Source: Nostoc linckia FACHB-104 | GTDB lineage: Bacteria > Cyanobacteriota > Cyanobacteriia > Cyanobacteriales > Nostocaceae | Assembly: GCF_014696615.1 (NCBI RefSeq) | Contig: NZ_JACJQJ010000018.1 | Span: 1 to 64,000, forward strand | Direction of reading: 5' to 3' | DNA: 64,000 nucleotides | Shown here: piece by piece, positions 22,841-33,763 of the stretch | How the letters are laid out: each line of letters begins with the position of its first letter | Numbering within the stretch: the stretch's first letter is position 1 | The notes under the pieces: model-generated | What the model saw: the letters and a program-made list of their open reading frames with translations, nothing else | Databases searched by the model: none | Told to the model about the DNA's origin: nothing | Program-made: the position numbers and the translations under genes

Positions 22841-24202
22841 CTATTTCTTCAACGTAAAATAGAACCTGCTACCCTGACCAACTTCCGATTCTATCCAAAC
22901 TGTACCGCCATATAGCTCTACAATTTTTTTGACTAAGGATAAACCGATTCCCGTACTATCGGAATTATCATCATTAGATAATTTCTGAAATATCTGGAAA
23001 ATTTTTGTAAAATACTTTTCTTCAATTCCCAGACCATTATCAACGATACTGAACTGCCAATAATTATGATCTTCAGTAAAATTAATAATTATTTCGCCTT
23101 CTGGCTTATCGATAAATTTAATAGCATTACTTAATAAATTTTGAAAAATTTGCTTAATTCTTGTGGTTTCAGCGCTAATAATAGGTAATGTACTGGTAAT
23201 TTCTATTTGAATATTTTCTGGTGGTGCAAGCAAATCAATTACATCTCTCACCACATCATTTAAATTAACTTGGGTCTTTTTTTCTCGATAACTGCCAGCG
23301 CGAGAATATTGTAAAATCCCATCAATAAGATTGTACATTTTTTTAACTCTACTGATGAGCAATCTGACTAATTCTTTTCCCTCATTATCAAATTGCTCGC
23401 CATAATCACTTAATAGCCATTCTGATAATGAACTGATTCCTCGTAGAGGCGCTTTTAAATCGTGAGAAACTACATAAGCAAAATCATTTAAATCCTGATT
23501 GGCACTTTTTACCGCCTTTAATAATTCAGCCATTTTTTCTTGAGATTGCTGACGCTGAATAATTTCCTGTTGGAGTTGCTCATTAGTTTTAGCTAATTCA
23601 GCAGTGCGTTGTTGTACTAATTCTTCTAAGGTTTCTTTGTATTTTCTCAACTCTTGCTCGACTCGCTGTCGTTCTGCATTTTCATCTTTTAAAGCCATAT
23701 ATGCAGCTTCTAATTGTGCAGGGCTGGGAAGAGCTAGCGCTTGCGGAACTAAAGGAATGAGGGTAATTGCTGTATATAAAGAAATTAGTGCAGTGATAGC
23801 TTTCATCGCACCAGATAGCCAATAAACGGGGTGCCAAAGTGTCCACACTTCCATGAGATGAGTTGTGCCACAAGAAATGATGAAAGCTCCAAATAACAGA
23901 AAAATTACCTTAAATGGGATATCATCTCTTTTGCGAACAAAATATATCAGCGTGAGTGGAATTGAGTAATAAGAAAGTGCAATGAGAGTATCAGCTAAGA
24001 TGTGTAACCACACCAACTCTGGTTTCCACAGGTAACAATGGCCATGTGGAATGAAATTCCCTGAGGAGAAGAAATTATAAAGCAATTCCACTAGCAAGCC
24101 TCCAACACATAAGGTTGTTTTATGATACTCACCCAAAAAATTATATCTGGGGGAAGAGACATTTGTTGTAGTTTGTTGCTCGAGTTGTGGAGACGCGATC
24201 AA
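22841..24202 (-). CDS. Sensor histidine kinase with ETR1-like ethylene-binding transmembrane domain
   Basis: N-terminus LADTLIALSYYSIPLTLIYFVRKRDDIPFKVIFLLFGAFIISCGTTHLMEVWTLW; coiled coil; HisKA (YVVSHDLKAPLRGI) and HATPase (NLLSNAIKF, DNGLGIE, GIGLSLVKKIVELYGG). Confidence 0.92.
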   Translation of the reverse strand: MIASPQLEQQTTTNVSSPRYNFLGEYHKTTLCVGGLLVELLYNFFSSGNFIPHGHCYLWKPELVWLHILADTLIALSYYSIPLTLIYFVRKRDDIPFKVIFLLFGAFIISCGTTHLMEVWTLWHPVYWLSGAMKAITALISLYTAITLIPLVPQALALPSPAQLEAAYMALKDENAERQRVEQELRKYKETLEELVQQRTAELAKTNEQLQQEIIQRQQSQEKMAELLKAVKSANQDLNDFAYVVSHDLKAPLRGISSLSEWLLSDYGEQFDNEGKELVRLLISRVKKMYNLIDGILQYSRAGSYREKKTQVNLNDVVRDVIDLLAPPENIQIEITSTLPIISAETTRIKQIFQNLLSNAIKFIDKPEGEIIINFTEDHNYWQFSIVDNGLGIEEKYFTKIFQIFQKLSNDDNSDSTGIGLSLVKKIVELYGGTVWIESEVGQGSRFYFTLKK

Positions 24203-24211
24203 TCGCGTCTC
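24190..24211. repeat. GAGACGCGAT-CA-ATCGCGTCTC palindromic repeat
   Basis: 10-bp perfect arms, 2-nt spacer, overlapping the 5' end of the kinase ORF. Confidence 0.75.
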
Positions 24212-24266
24212 TACAAGATTTAAACGTCAATAGATTTGTCTGATCCGAACCGTATTCTCCAAACTC

Positions 24267-27152
24267 TTATTTCTTCAAAGCTGGATACTGCTGCAATACC
24301 TGACGCAAATATTCACCAGTATAAGAACGAGGATTTTTCGCCACTTCTTCTGGTGTTCCCACTGCAATGACTTCTCCGCCTTTATCGCCACCATCTGGGC
24401 CTAAATCTATTACCCAATCTGCACAACGAATGACATCTAAATTATGTTCAATTACTAAAATTGAATTACCTTTATCTACCAAACGTTGCAAGACATCTAG
24501 CAATTTGTGGACATCATAAAAAGATAAACCTGTTGTCGGTTCATCAATTAAATAAAGTGTTTTACCTGTGGCGCGACGAGATAATTCTGTGGCTAATTTG
24601 ACGCGCTGTGCTTCGCCACCAGATAAGGTGGTTGCTGGTTGACCTAATTGAACGTAACCTAAGCCAACATCAACTAAAGTTTGTAAACGGGTAACAGCTT
24701 TGGGTATGTTTTGAAAAAAGTCTAAACTTTCTTCAACGGTCATGTTGAGAACGTCAGAAATGGTTTTATCTTTGTACTTCACCTGTAAAGTTTCGCGGTT
24801 ATATCTTGCACCTTTACAGATTTCACATTGGACATAAACATCAGGTAAAAAGTTCATTTCAATGACGTTTACACCCTGTCCGCTACAAGCTTCGCAACGT
24901 CCACCTTTAACATTAAAAGAAAATTGCCCGGGTTTATAACCTCTCGCTTTGGCTTCTACTGTTTGGGAAAAAACATCACGAATTACATCAAAAACACCTG
25001 TGTAGGTTGCAGGATTAGAACGTGGGGTTCTACCAATAGGAGATTGGTCAATAACAATGGCTTTATCAATAGAATTTAAGCCCTTAATTTCCTCTATTTC
25101 TTTGGGTAAAGGAACTCTCTTTGTTAAATGGTGTTGTAATGCTGGGTAAAGTAATTCATTAATTAAAGTAGATTTTCCCGAACCAGAAACACCCGTAACG
25201 GAGACAAGTTTACCTAAAGGAATTTCGACATTAATATTTCGCAGATTATTGCGATGGGCATTTTTAATTGTTAAACTACGTCCGTTTCCTTCACGGCGTT
25301 CTGCTGGTGTATGAATTACTCGCCTTCCTGATAAATAAGCACCTGTTAAAGAATCTTCTGCTGTGAGCAACGCCTGCAAATCACCTTGGGCGACAATATG
25401 TCCGCCATGAATTCCTGCACCCGGGCCTATATCAACAATATGGTTAGCTGCACGAATTGTTTCTTCATCGTGTTCTACGACAATTAAGGTATTACCTAAA
25501 TCGCGTAATTTGGTTAAAGTTTTGAGTAATCTGCCGTTATCTCTTTGATGCAAACCTATACTTGGTTCATCTAAAACGTAGAGAACTCCTGTTAAGCCTG
25601 AACCAATTTGGGTGGCTAAACGAATGCGTTGAGCTTCGCCGCCAGAAAGGGTCATGGCGGGACGGTCGAGGGTGAGGTAATCTAATCCGACATCCAGTAA
25701 AAATTGCAATCTAGCTCTAATTTCTCTCAAGACTAAATCAGCAATTTGAAATTGGCGATCGCTTAATTTTAATTGTTCAATTCTCTGGCGACAATCGCGG
25801 ATGGAAACACCCGTTAAATCTAATATTTTATACTGTCCTAAACGCACTGACAAAGCTTCTGGTTTTAACCGCTTACCATGACAAACTTCGCAGGGCTGGT
25901 CGATTAAATAATCTTCTAATTTCTGCTTAATTAACTCAGAACCGCCTTCATATTGCCTTTGGAGAATGGGAATCACGCCTTTAAAACTTTGTTTCCTTTC
26001 GGCTGCGGTATTTGCTTCTTCCCCATACAACACAATTTGTTGCTGTTCTGGAGTTAATTTACTCCACTGAACTTGTAATTCAAATCCGTGAGCTTGCCCT
26101 AAAGCATAGAGCAATTCTAAATAGTAAGAATTATCTTTTTCTGACCAAGGTGCAATTGCTGCATAAACTGGAGCGTCACTATCAGGAATAATTAAATCTG
26201 GTGAAAATCTTTTTAAACTACCAATCCCATGACAGTTAGGACAAGCACCATAAGGTGAGTTAAAAGAGAACAATCGCGGTGATAATTCTTCCATCACTGC
26301 CCCATGTTCTGGGCAAGCAAAGTTCTCGGAAAATACTAATTCTTCTTCAGGGTCATTTGTACTTTGTTCTTGAGCATGACCAATAACAATATTAGCGATT
26401 CCACCTGATAGTTTGAGACAAGTAGACAGTGAATCAACTAAACGTTCTTGAATGCCATCTTTTTTAATTAAACGGTCGATGACTACTTCAATAGTGTGAG
26501 TAAAATTCTTGTCTAATTCAATAGAATCGGATAATTCTCTGACTTCACCATCAACGCGCACCCGCACAAAACCTTGGGAAGCCAAACTCGATAACAGTTT
26601 GCGGTGAGTACCTTTTTTACCCCTGACTACAGGGGCGAGAATTTGAAAGCGAGTGCGATCGCTTAAATCCATAATCCGATCTACCATCTCATCAATGGTT
26701 TGCGGCGAAATACAGCGATCGCATATCGGACAATGGGGTTCACCCGCCCGCCCAAACAACAGCCGCAAATAATCGTAAATTTCCGTCACCGTCCCCACTG
26801 TGGAACGGGGGTTATGAGAAGTAGACTTTTGATCAATCGAAATCGCCGGACTTAAACCTTCAATCGCCTCCACATCCGGCTTATCCAATTGTCCCAAAAA
26901 TTGCCGGGCATAGGCGCTGAGAGATTCCACATAGCGGCGTTGTCCTTCCGCGAAGATGGTATCAAAAGCCAAAGAAGACTTACCCGAACCAGAAACGCCA
27001 GTAAAAACAATCAGGCGATCGCGCGGTAATTCTAAATCAATATTTTTCAGATTATGCTGCCTAGCACCCCGAATACGAATTGTATTCTGGTTGTTGTGGC
27101 TGGAGTGCGGAAGATGTCCATTCAAGGATGCGGCTAGCTTTTGATCTGACAT
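24267..27152 (-). CDS. uvrA: Excinuclease ABC subunit A
   Basis: [64 protein letters not shown]; second Walker [12 protein letters not shown]. Confidence 0.99.
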   Translation of the reverse strand: MSDQKLAASLNGHLPHSSHNNQNTIRIRGARQHNLKNIDLELPRDRLIVFTGVSGSGKSSLAFDTIFAEGQRRYVESLSAYARQFLGQLDKPDVEAIEGLSPAISIDQKSTSHNPRSTVGTVTEIYDYLRLLFGRAGEPHCPICDRCISPQTIDEMVDRIMDLSDRTRFQILAPVVRGKKGTHRKLLSSLASQGFVRVRVDGEVRELSDSIELDKNFTHTIEVVIDRLIKKDGIQERLVDSLSTCLKLSGGIANIVIGHAQEQSTNDPEEELVFSENFACPEHGAVMEELSPRLFSFNSPYGACPNCHGIGSLKRFSPDLIIPDSDAPVYAAIAPWSEKDNSYYLELLYALGQAHGFELQVQWSKLTPEQQQIVLYGEEANTAAERKQSFKGVIPILQRQYEGGSELIKQKLEDYLIDQPCEVCHGKRLKPEALSVRLGQYKILDLTGVSIRDCRQRIEQLKLSDRQFQIADLVLREIRARLQFLLDVGLDYLTLDRPAMTLSGGEAQRIRLATQIGSGLTGVLYVLDEPSIGLHQRDNGRLLKTLTKLRDLGNTLIVVEHDEETIRAANHIVDIGPGAGIHGGHIVAQGDLQALLTAEDSLTGAYLSGRRVIHTPAERREGNGRSLTIKNAHRNNLRNINVEIPLGKLVSVTGVSGSGKSTLINELLYPALQHHLTKRVPLPKEIEEIKGLNSIDKAIVIDQSPIGRTPRSNPATYTGVFDVIRDVFSQTVEAKARGYKPGQFSFNVKGGRCEACSGQGVNVIEMNFLPDVYVQCEICKGARYNRETLQVKYKDKTISDVLNMTVEESLDFFQNIPKAVTRLQTLVDVGLGYVQLGQPATTLSGGEAQRVKLATELSRRATGKTLYLIDEPTTGLSFYDVHKLLDVLQRLVDKGNSILVIEHNLDVIRCADWVIDLGPDGGDKGGEVIAVGTPEEVAKNPRSYTGEYLRQVLQQYPALKK

Positions 27153-27320
27153 ATCGGCAAGCTGATTGTAAGAGGAGGCGTGAAACAGTCCTTAATAATA
27201 CTATCTTTACTACGCTTCTAGTAGAACGTGCGTACTGTTTTATTTTGGTAGTGATTTTACGCCGATTGGGGGATGAGGGAGATGAGGGAGATGAGGAGGA
27301 TGAGGGGGGACAAGGAGAAA

Positions 27321-27354
27321 TTACTATTACCTATTACCCATTACCCATTACCCC
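27321..27354. repeat. TTACCCA-type heptad tandem repeat
   Basis: ATTACCTATTACCCATTACCCATTACCCC. Confidence 0.7.
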
Positions 27355-27359
27355 ATGCC

Positions 27360-30300
27360 CTATTTAACTTCTTGCTCAATTACCATTGCTAATTCATCTG
27401 GATCGACAGGCTTAGTAATATGCTTTTGGAAACCTGCGGCGAGAATTTTTTGATTGTTAGTTTCGCCAGCAAATGCTGTGAGGGCGATCGCGGGTAGCCT
27501 TCCACCTTTTACCGCTTCCATTTCTCTCACTTGACGGATGAGTGTATAACCGTCGATTTCTGGCATGGCGATATCGCTGATTAATAAATCTGGTTGAACT
27601 TGGGCGATCGCTTTTATGGCTTCACGAGCTGAAGAAACTGCTGTAACTTCAATGCCATATTGCTCTAAGATAAAGGCGATCAGATCTAGGCTATCAACAT
27701 CATCATCTACAGCGACTACTCGCAAACCTTGAAGATTTGGGCCATGATTTGGCAATTCCTGATTTTCAATGCTTTGCGAGGCATGAGTCATCACGGGTAG
27801 CGTGACGGTAAAGGTTGAACCGAAACCTTCTCCCAGGCTGGCGGCTTGGATATTACCATCGTGAAGTTCCACTATGTGACGGACAATTGCTAGCCCTAAG
27901 CCTAAACCGCCAAATTTGCGGGTGGTTGCTGCATCTGCTTGCCGAAAACGCTCAAATACATAGGGCAGAAAGTCGGCACTAATTCCTTTACCTGTGTCGG
28001 TAACCTGAATTTGGGCATTAGTTCCCAGCTGCTGGAGTTGGATGTAGATGCTACCTCCAACTGGTGTAAACTTCACAGCATTAGTCAGTATATTTACTAT
28101 TACTTGCTGCAAGCGGTTAGGATCGCCTTCTAATTTACCCACCGTAGGGTCAAGCTGGGTCTGAATTTGAATCGATTTCGCTTCAGCTGTTAAACGCACG
28201 GTTTCTACAGATGCTTCCACAATGGCGAGTAAGTCAACTTCACAGATATTGAGGCTGAGTTTGCCACGGAGAATCCGCGAAACATCTAATAAATCATCAA
28301 TTAATCTTGTTTGTAATTTGGCGTTGCGCTGGATGATTTCTAGGGCTTGAGTTGTCTTTTGGGCATTCAATTGGCGGTTGAGCAGCAATGTTGACCAACC
28401 TAAAATCGGATTGAGTGGCGAACGTAGTTCATGGGAGACAATTGCGAGAAAATCATCTTTCATGCGGCTGGCTTTTTCTAGTTCTATGCGCGCAGCGCGT
28501 TCCCTTGCTAAAGCTTGGGCGCGTTCTTCAATTGCCAACTTTTGGTCATGAATATCAGTACAAGAACCAAACCAGTTAATAATTTGACCTTCTTGATTGC
28601 GTAATGGAAATGCTCGTCCTAAATGCCAGCGATATTCGCCATCAGCACGCAGAAAACGGTACTCAATCTCATAAGTTTTGCCAGTACGCAAAGAATCTTG
28701 CCAAACTTCACTCGTGCGTTGCACATCATCGGGATGCAAAACTGTTTGCCATCCTTCTCCATTTGTTTGTTCTAAGGTTTTTCCTGTGTAATCATACCAG
28801 CGTTGATTAAAGTATTCATGATAGCCATCTGGTTTGGTAATCCAAAACATTTGCGGCATTGTATCCGCTAATGTGCGAAACATTAATTCCCTTTGGCGAA
28901 GTGCGGCTTCTGCTTGCTTGCGATCGCTAATTTCAAACAGCATTCCCAACATCCGAATCGCCTGACCTTGTTGGTCGTACTGGAAGCGTCCGAAAGATGA
29001 AACCCAATGTAGGCTACCATCCGCCCAAAGTAATCGGTATTCATCTTCATAGTCTTGCTGCTTCGTCATCGCCGTTTGAATCTTTACCTGAACACGAGGC
29101 AGATCCTCTGGATGAACGCGGTTCAGCCAATCCTCATAAGTTCGTTGTGGGTTTCCAGGCTCATACCCAAAAATCATTTCATGATAAGGAGTCCACATCA
29201 CGCGATCGCTCTGGAGATCCCAATCCCAAGATCCCATCCTAGCGGCATCCAGCGCTAGAGCTAGCCGTTCTTGGTTTTCTCGTAATGCATCTTCTACCTG
29301 TTTCCGTTCTGTGACATCCAGAAATGCCCCAATTACGCCGCGGATAGAGCCAGATTCATCCCACAATGGCACGGCTCTCCCATAAATTGATCGCACATCC
29401 TCGTCACTAAATACAAATTCAAATTCCGCCTCAACCAGTTTCCCAATACTAGCCGCTAGTTGCATTGGTAATTCTGGCGGTGGAATATCTTCACCATTTT
29501 TTTTGATTTTGAATTTAAATGGAAATTTGCCATCAGCAGGAGTAGCCGTTAACACCGATCCTGGTGGTAGTCGCATCAATTCATAAGCAGCTCGGTTAAC
29601 ACTCATGTTATGACAGTGCGGATCGTGAGCAATCCACACAGCCGCGGGAACCGTTTCCATAAAAGTTTCTAATTCTTGGGCGCGTGCTTTAGCGATCGCT
29701 TCACTTTGTTGGAGAGCAAATTCTGCTTGTTTGCGTTTAGTAATATCTGTGAGCATGGCGATCGCACTCGAAAATTCACCCCACTGATTCAAAATAGGAC
29801 TAGTGGAAACAATTACCCAGAGTTCTGATGTGTCTTTACAGCGTAAACACAAGTCAAATTGCTGCCTAATATTTTGCAGATTTTGCCTTTGTTGCGTTAA
29901 CCATCGGTTTAATTCAATTTCAACTTGATGTTCTACAAAGTCGAAAATTGAGCGCCCAATTATCTCTTCTATTGTGTAGCCCAGCATTTGGGCTAAACGC
30001 TGGTTAACATATTCTGTTTGGCCTTTACTATCAAATATCCAGATACCTTCATTGGCTGTCTCTAGCAAGCGACGATAGCTTACTTGAAGTGTTGCTAACT
30101 TAGCTTCCGATGCTTGTTTGGCAATACGCAATTCTGCATTTAACGAACTAATCAATAATGCTACTGCGCTAAATATAATTAGCTCTAAAACATCAGAACC
30201 ATTATTTAGTGTAAAAACGTATATAGGTTGTGTAAAAAAATAATTATTCGCTAAGATAGCCAAGACTGTAGCCACTAAACCAGCAGAGAATCCACCATAC

Positions 30301-30449
30301 CAACTACTAAAAACTACAGCCGCAAAAAAAAGTGACAAAACTTTGACCTGCAGCAGTTTCTCCAGCATTAAACCTAATAGCAATGCCATTAGCACTGACA
30401 AAATAGCAACACCGTAGCGTTGCATTTGTAAACGCTGGACTTTTAACAT
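27360..30449 (-). CDS. Hybrid sensor histidine kinase: DUF4118-like membrane region, several PAS/PAC, HisKA-HATPase, C-terminal receiver
   Basis: N-terminal TM segments (KdpD-like DUF4118), PAS units (LLETANEGIWIFDSKGQTEYVNQRLAQMLGYTIEEIIGRSIFDFV…), VSHELRSPLNPILGWSTLL, GLGLGLAIVRHIVELHDG, VVAVDDDVDSLDLIAFILEQYG…LLISDIAMPEIDGYTLIRQVRE. Confidence 0.94.
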   Translation of the reverse strand: MLKVQRLQMQRYGVAILSVLMALLLGLMLEKLLQVKVLSLFFAAVVFSSWYGGFSAGLVATVLAILANNYFFTQPIYVFTLNNGSDVLELIIFSAVALLISSLNAELRIAKQASEAKLATLQVSYRRLLETANEGIWIFDSKGQTEYVNQRLAQMLGYTIEEIIGRSIFDFVEHQVEIELNRWLTQQRQNLQNIRQQFDLCLRCKDTSELWVIVSTSPILNQWGEFSSAIAMLTDITKRKQAEFALQQSEAIAKARAQELETFMETVPAAVWIAHDPHCHNMSVNRAAYELMRLPPGSVLTATPADGKFPFKFKIKKNGEDIPPPELPMQLAASIGKLVEAEFEFVFSDEDVRSIYGRAVPLWDESGSIRGVIGAFLDVTERKQVEDALRENQERLALALDAARMGSWDWDLQSDRVMWTPYHEMIFGYEPGNPQRTYEDWLNRVHPEDLPRVQVKIQTAMTKQQDYEDEYRLLWADGSLHWVSSFGRFQYDQQGQAIRMLGMLFEISDRKQAEAALRQRELMFRTLADTMPQMFWITKPDGYHEYFNQRWYDYTGKTLEQTNGEGWQTVLHPDDVQRTSEVWQDSLRTGKTYEIEYRFLRADGEYRWHLGRAFPLRNQEGQIINWFGSCTDIHDQKLAIEERAQALARERAARIELEKASRMKDDFLAIVSHELRSPLNPILGWSTLLLNRQLNAQKTTQALEIIQRNAKLQTRLIDDLLDVSRILRGKLSLNICEVDLLAIVEASVETVRLTAEAKSIQIQTQLDPTVGKLEGDPNRLQQVIVNILTNAVKFTPVGGSIYIQLQQLGTNAQIQVTDTGKGISADFLPYVFERFRQADAATTRKFGGLGLGLAIVRHIVELHDGNIQAASLGEGFGSTFTVTLPVMTHASQSIENQELPNHGPNLQGLRVVAVDDDVDSLDLIAFILEQYGIEVTAVSSAREAIKAIAQVQPDLLISDIAMPEIDGYTLIRQVREMEAVKGGRLPAIALTAFAGETNNQKILAAGFQKHITKPVDPDELAMVIEQEVK

Positions 30450-30630
30450 ACTGCTTTTTGATGAGGTAGACTCTTATTTTACCTTGGGCAACTAGCTGGA
30501 GTAATATAGCTTTGGGGTATCGCCAACCGAAGCGAATTAGTGATATAGAAAGCGATCGCTTTGCTAAATTTCTCAACCGGTAAAGATACTATAGACTTAA
30601 ATTTGATTGCGCTAACGAGGCAGTATCACC

Positions 30631-31281
30631 ATGCTCGCCAATGTCGCCACCTATGAAGTTACCTGGGGAAAATTACCAGCCAACGCCTTAACTATAACTA
30701 ACTATGGCATTTGTGCTACCTTAAACCGTCAGTTCGTAGTCAAAGCCCCAGATTGGGGATATGTACCATCTATTAAAGTCCCACGGGCTGAGGTGAAACG
30801 CAGTTATACTCCACGGCTCCAAGGCGATATTCCTGTCATTGTCATGGAGTTTATTTCGGATACTGAAGGTGGAGAATATTCTAGTAAACCAACTTACCCG
30901 CCTGGTAAATGGTTCTATTATGAGCAAGTTTTACAAATACCAAACTATGCCATTTTTGAACCTGATGCCGGCATTTTAGAAGTTTATCAGCGAGATAACT
31001 CCGGACGTTATCAACTGCGATCGCCAGATGCGAATAATCGTTACTTGATTGCAGAAATGAACTTATTTTTAGGTGTCTGGCAAGGAATGCGCGAAAATCG
31101 TTCCGGCTTTTGGCTGCGTTGGTGGGATGAGCAAGGCGAACTCTTACTATGGGGAGGAGAACTAGCAACTAAAGAACGGCAACAGGCTGAACAAGAACGC
31201 CAGCGTGCTGAACAAGAACGTCAACGTGCAGAAAGATTAGCAGAACAGTTAAGAGCCTTAGGAATAGAACCAGAGGCTTGA
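30631..31281 (+). CDS. Uma2 family (DUF820) nuclease-like protein with C-terminal coiled coil
   Basis: PVIVMEFISDTEGGEY…YYEQVLQIPNYAIFEPDAGILEVYQ; tail RQQAEQERQRAEQERQRAERLAEQLRALGIEP. Confidence 0.85.
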   Translation: MLANVATYEVTWGKLPANALTITNYGICATLNRQFVVKAPDWGYVPSIKVPRAEVKRSYTPRLQGDIPVIVMEFISDTEGGEYSSKPTYPPGKWFYYEQVLQIPNYAIFEPDAGILEVYQRDNSGRYQLRSPDANNRYLIAEMNLFLGVWQGMRENRSGFWLRWWDEQGELLLWGGELATKERQQAEQERQRAEQERQRAERLAEQLRALGIEPEA

Positions 31282-31312
31282 GATGGATATAGTGCGATCG
31301 CTAGCCTATTTC

Positions 31313-31879
31313 TCATTTAAACAAAAGAGCGATCGCACAAGTAAAATCAGGCAACATAGGTGATGTCAATTCATCATCATGGAATAAAGTAGCAGCTAAC
31401 TTTAAAATCCCTTGTTCTCTGCGATAAACCTCTATTTGTTGCTTACGCCAATCCACAATCCAATATTCTCTAACACCTCGCGATGAATAGAGCTTTAGTT
31501 TTAATTCCCTATCTCGCTTTTCATTCTCTATTCCCGCAGATAGCACCTCTACCACCAATTCTGGTGCAGCAGTCAAATGTCCCGCTTCATCTAACACAGT
31601 AGCTAGTTTCTCATTGCTAGCCCAGACAACATCAGGAATCACATGATCGTTGTCGCCAAAAACTATACCTGGCGCTGTGACAACTTCTCCTAAACCACTA
31701 ACTTGTGGCCAGTTATCCAAAACCCCACTAATTCTGACACAAGTTTTCTGATGCTTCCAGTGAGGCGCTCTCGTCACAAACAATTCCCCGTCAATAATTT
31801 CATAGCGGTTGCCGTTATCTGGAAACAACTCCAAATCAGCGGTTGTCCAGCGCACTCTCTCAGTTGTCTGCTGGTTCAT
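31313..31879 (-). CDS. Uma2 family (DUF820) endonuclease-like protein
   Basis: DLELFPDNGNRYEIIDGELFVTRAPHWKHQ, VIPDVVWAS, APELVVEVLSAGIENEKRDRELKLKLYSSRGVREYWIVD. Confidence 0.93.
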   Translation of the reverse strand: MNQQTTERVRWTTADLELFPDNGNRYEIIDGELFVTRAPHWKHQKTCVRISGVLDNWPQVSGLGEVVTAPGIVFGDNDHVIPDVVWASNEKLATVLDEAGHLTAAPELVVEVLSAGIENEKRDRELKLKLYSSRGVREYWIVDWRKQQIEVYRREQGILKLAATLFHDDELTSPMLPDFTCAIALLFK

Positions 31880-31960
31880 GAGATATTTCTTGTGGGGTAT
31901 TTACCTAATCTTAGCTTGAGGGGATGGGTCAAAAGGGAAAAGTTAAATTATTCTCTCTTC

Positions 31961-31984
31961 CCCATTACCCATTACCCATTACCC
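31961..31984. repeat. CCCATTA heptad tandem repeat
   Basis: CCCATTACCCATTACCCATTACCC. Confidence 0.7.
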
Positions 31985-31989
31985 AACTT

Positions 31990-33489
31990 CTAAACTACAA
32001 CCTTTTCCAAAATCAACTTAGAACGCTTTACCTGCTCAGGAATAGCAACGGGGTAATCGCCTGTAAAGCAAGCAGAACAGAAACTATTAGTATCTTCTCT
32101 GGTAGTTTCTAGCATTCCCTCCCAACTGAGATAAGCGAGGGTATCTACTTCCAATTGCTTAGCAATTTCTTCTACTGATTTGGTAGCAGCAATTAGCTGA
32201 TCCTGGGTGTCGGTGTCAATGCCATAAAAGCAAGGATGAGTTACTGGCGGAGAAGAAATTCGCATATGTACCTCTGTCGCACCCGCTTCCCGCAAAGTTT
32301 TGACTAGTTTTCGGCTGGTGGTTCCCCGCACAATGGAATCATCTACAATCACCACGCGTTTCCCTGCTAACACATCTTTGAGAGGGTTGAGTTTCATCCG
32401 CAAACCAGACTCGCGCATGGATTGAGTTGGCTGAATAAAGGTGCGTCCTACGTAGCGATTTTTAATCAAGCCTTCACCATAAGCAATGCCAGAAGCTTGG
32501 GAAAATCCAATGGCTGCTGGTATGCCAGAATCAGGAACACCAAACACCAAATCAGCCTCAACCAGAGATTCTGCTGCGAGTCGCCGTCCTAAACGCATCC
32601 GGTAACTGTACAAAGTCTCCTCATGCATGAGGCTATCAGGACGGGCAAAGTAAATCATCTCAAAGATGCACAACTTACGTTGGGGCTGTTGATGCCATTG
32701 AATGGAAGTTAAACCTTCTTCATTGATCCAAACTAACTCCCCTGGTTGGACATCTCGCAAGTATTCTGCGCCAATAATATCTAAGCCGCAAGTTTCAGAA
32801 GCTAAGACATAACGGTTTGGCTCGCCAGCTAAAATGCCAATTACTAATGGGCGAATACCATTAGGATCACGTACACCCATCACGCCATCGGGAGTACCAA
32901 TTACTAAACTAAAAGCTCCTTGGCAACGACGACAAGCTTGAATAGAGGCATCTAGCCAATTTGCACCAGCATTTACTTCTTCTGCGATCGCAAAGGCAAT
33001 CATTTCGGAGTCTGTCGTTGTTACTAGGTTGCATTTGTTCTGCAGCAACTCTTCTCGCAATTGCACAGTATTGACTAAATTACCATTATGTGCAAGCGCT
33101 AATGAACCTAGACAGGTCTCGACTACAGCAGGCTGGGCGTTAACTTTGCGGCTAGAACCCGTAGTTGAGTAACGAGTGTGTCCAACAGCAAGGTTACCTG
33201 GTAAATCTTGAAGAACCGTTTCATTAAAGACTTGAGACACCAAGCCCATATCTTTATGCAGGTGTACTTTTGTACCCTCAAATGTGGCAATGCCAGCAGA
33301 TTCTTGACCCCGGTGTTGGAGTGCATACAATCCAAAGTAGGTTAGTTTCGCAACGTCTTCTCCTGGTGCGTAGATACCAAAAACTCCACAAGCTTCTTCT
33401 GGCTTGTCTGGACGATTTTCATCACTATTGATAGCGTTGTTAGATTGTTGAGAGTAATCATCCAAAGAGTCGGGATGGTAGGGAATCAT
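31990..33489 (-). CDS. purF: Amidophosphoribosyltransferase
   Basis: CGVFGIYAPGEDVAKLTYFGLYALQHRGQESAGI; GVPDSGIPAAIGFSQASGI; VVIVDDSIVRGTTSRKLVKTLREAGA. Confidence 0.98.
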   Translation of the reverse strand: MIPYHPDSLDDYSQQSNNAINSDENRPDKPEEACGVFGIYAPGEDVAKLTYFGLYALQHRGQESAGIATFEGTKVHLHKDMGLVSQVFNETVLQDLPGNLAVGHTRYSTTGSSRKVNAQPAVVETCLGSLALAHNGNLVNTVQLREELLQNKCNLVTTTDSEMIAFAIAEEVNAGANWLDASIQACRRCQGAFSLVIGTPDGVMGVRDPNGIRPLVIGILAGEPNRYVLASETCGLDIIGAEYLRDVQPGELVWINEEGLTSIQWHQQPQRKLCIFEMIYFARPDSLMHEETLYSYRMRLGRRLAAESLVEADLVFGVPDSGIPAAIGFSQASGIAYGEGLIKNRYVGRTFIQPTQSMRESGLRMKLNPLKDVLAGKRVVIVDDSIVRGTTSRKLVKTLREAGATEVHMRISSPPVTHPCFYGIDTDTQDQLIAATKSVEEIAKQLEVDTLAYLSWEGMLETTREDTNSFCSACFTGDYPVAIPEQVKRSKLILEKVVV

Positions 33490-33763
33490 GCTAGCTTTGC
33501 TCCTGGTGGTGGTGTCGAGTCACTGGGATTGTGCAATCCCAAATGGGCAGAGATAGTATTTTGGGAGATTTTGAGTCTCAGTCTTGTAGATGGTAGAAAC
33601 CTTGGCGGCAAAGTTTCTACCATCCCAAATCCAAAATCTAAAATCCCCGATTTCTATGGGTGGATAGATGCAGACTTCTTAACAAATCTTTAACCATCCA
33701 TTAAAACAGTACCGTAATTATGCTAAATGATGCTAATAATTCCCATAGGGGGGATTATACGAA

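Noticed and set aside
27080-27367. ORF of 95 aa on the plus strand
   Set aside because: Overlaps the uvrA 5' end and encodes repeat-derived GDEGDEGDEEDEGG and YYPLPITPCPI; most likely spurious.
31924-32112. Plus-strand ORF near the purF 3' end
   Set aside because: Made from heptad repeat and antisense purF sequence; not supported.
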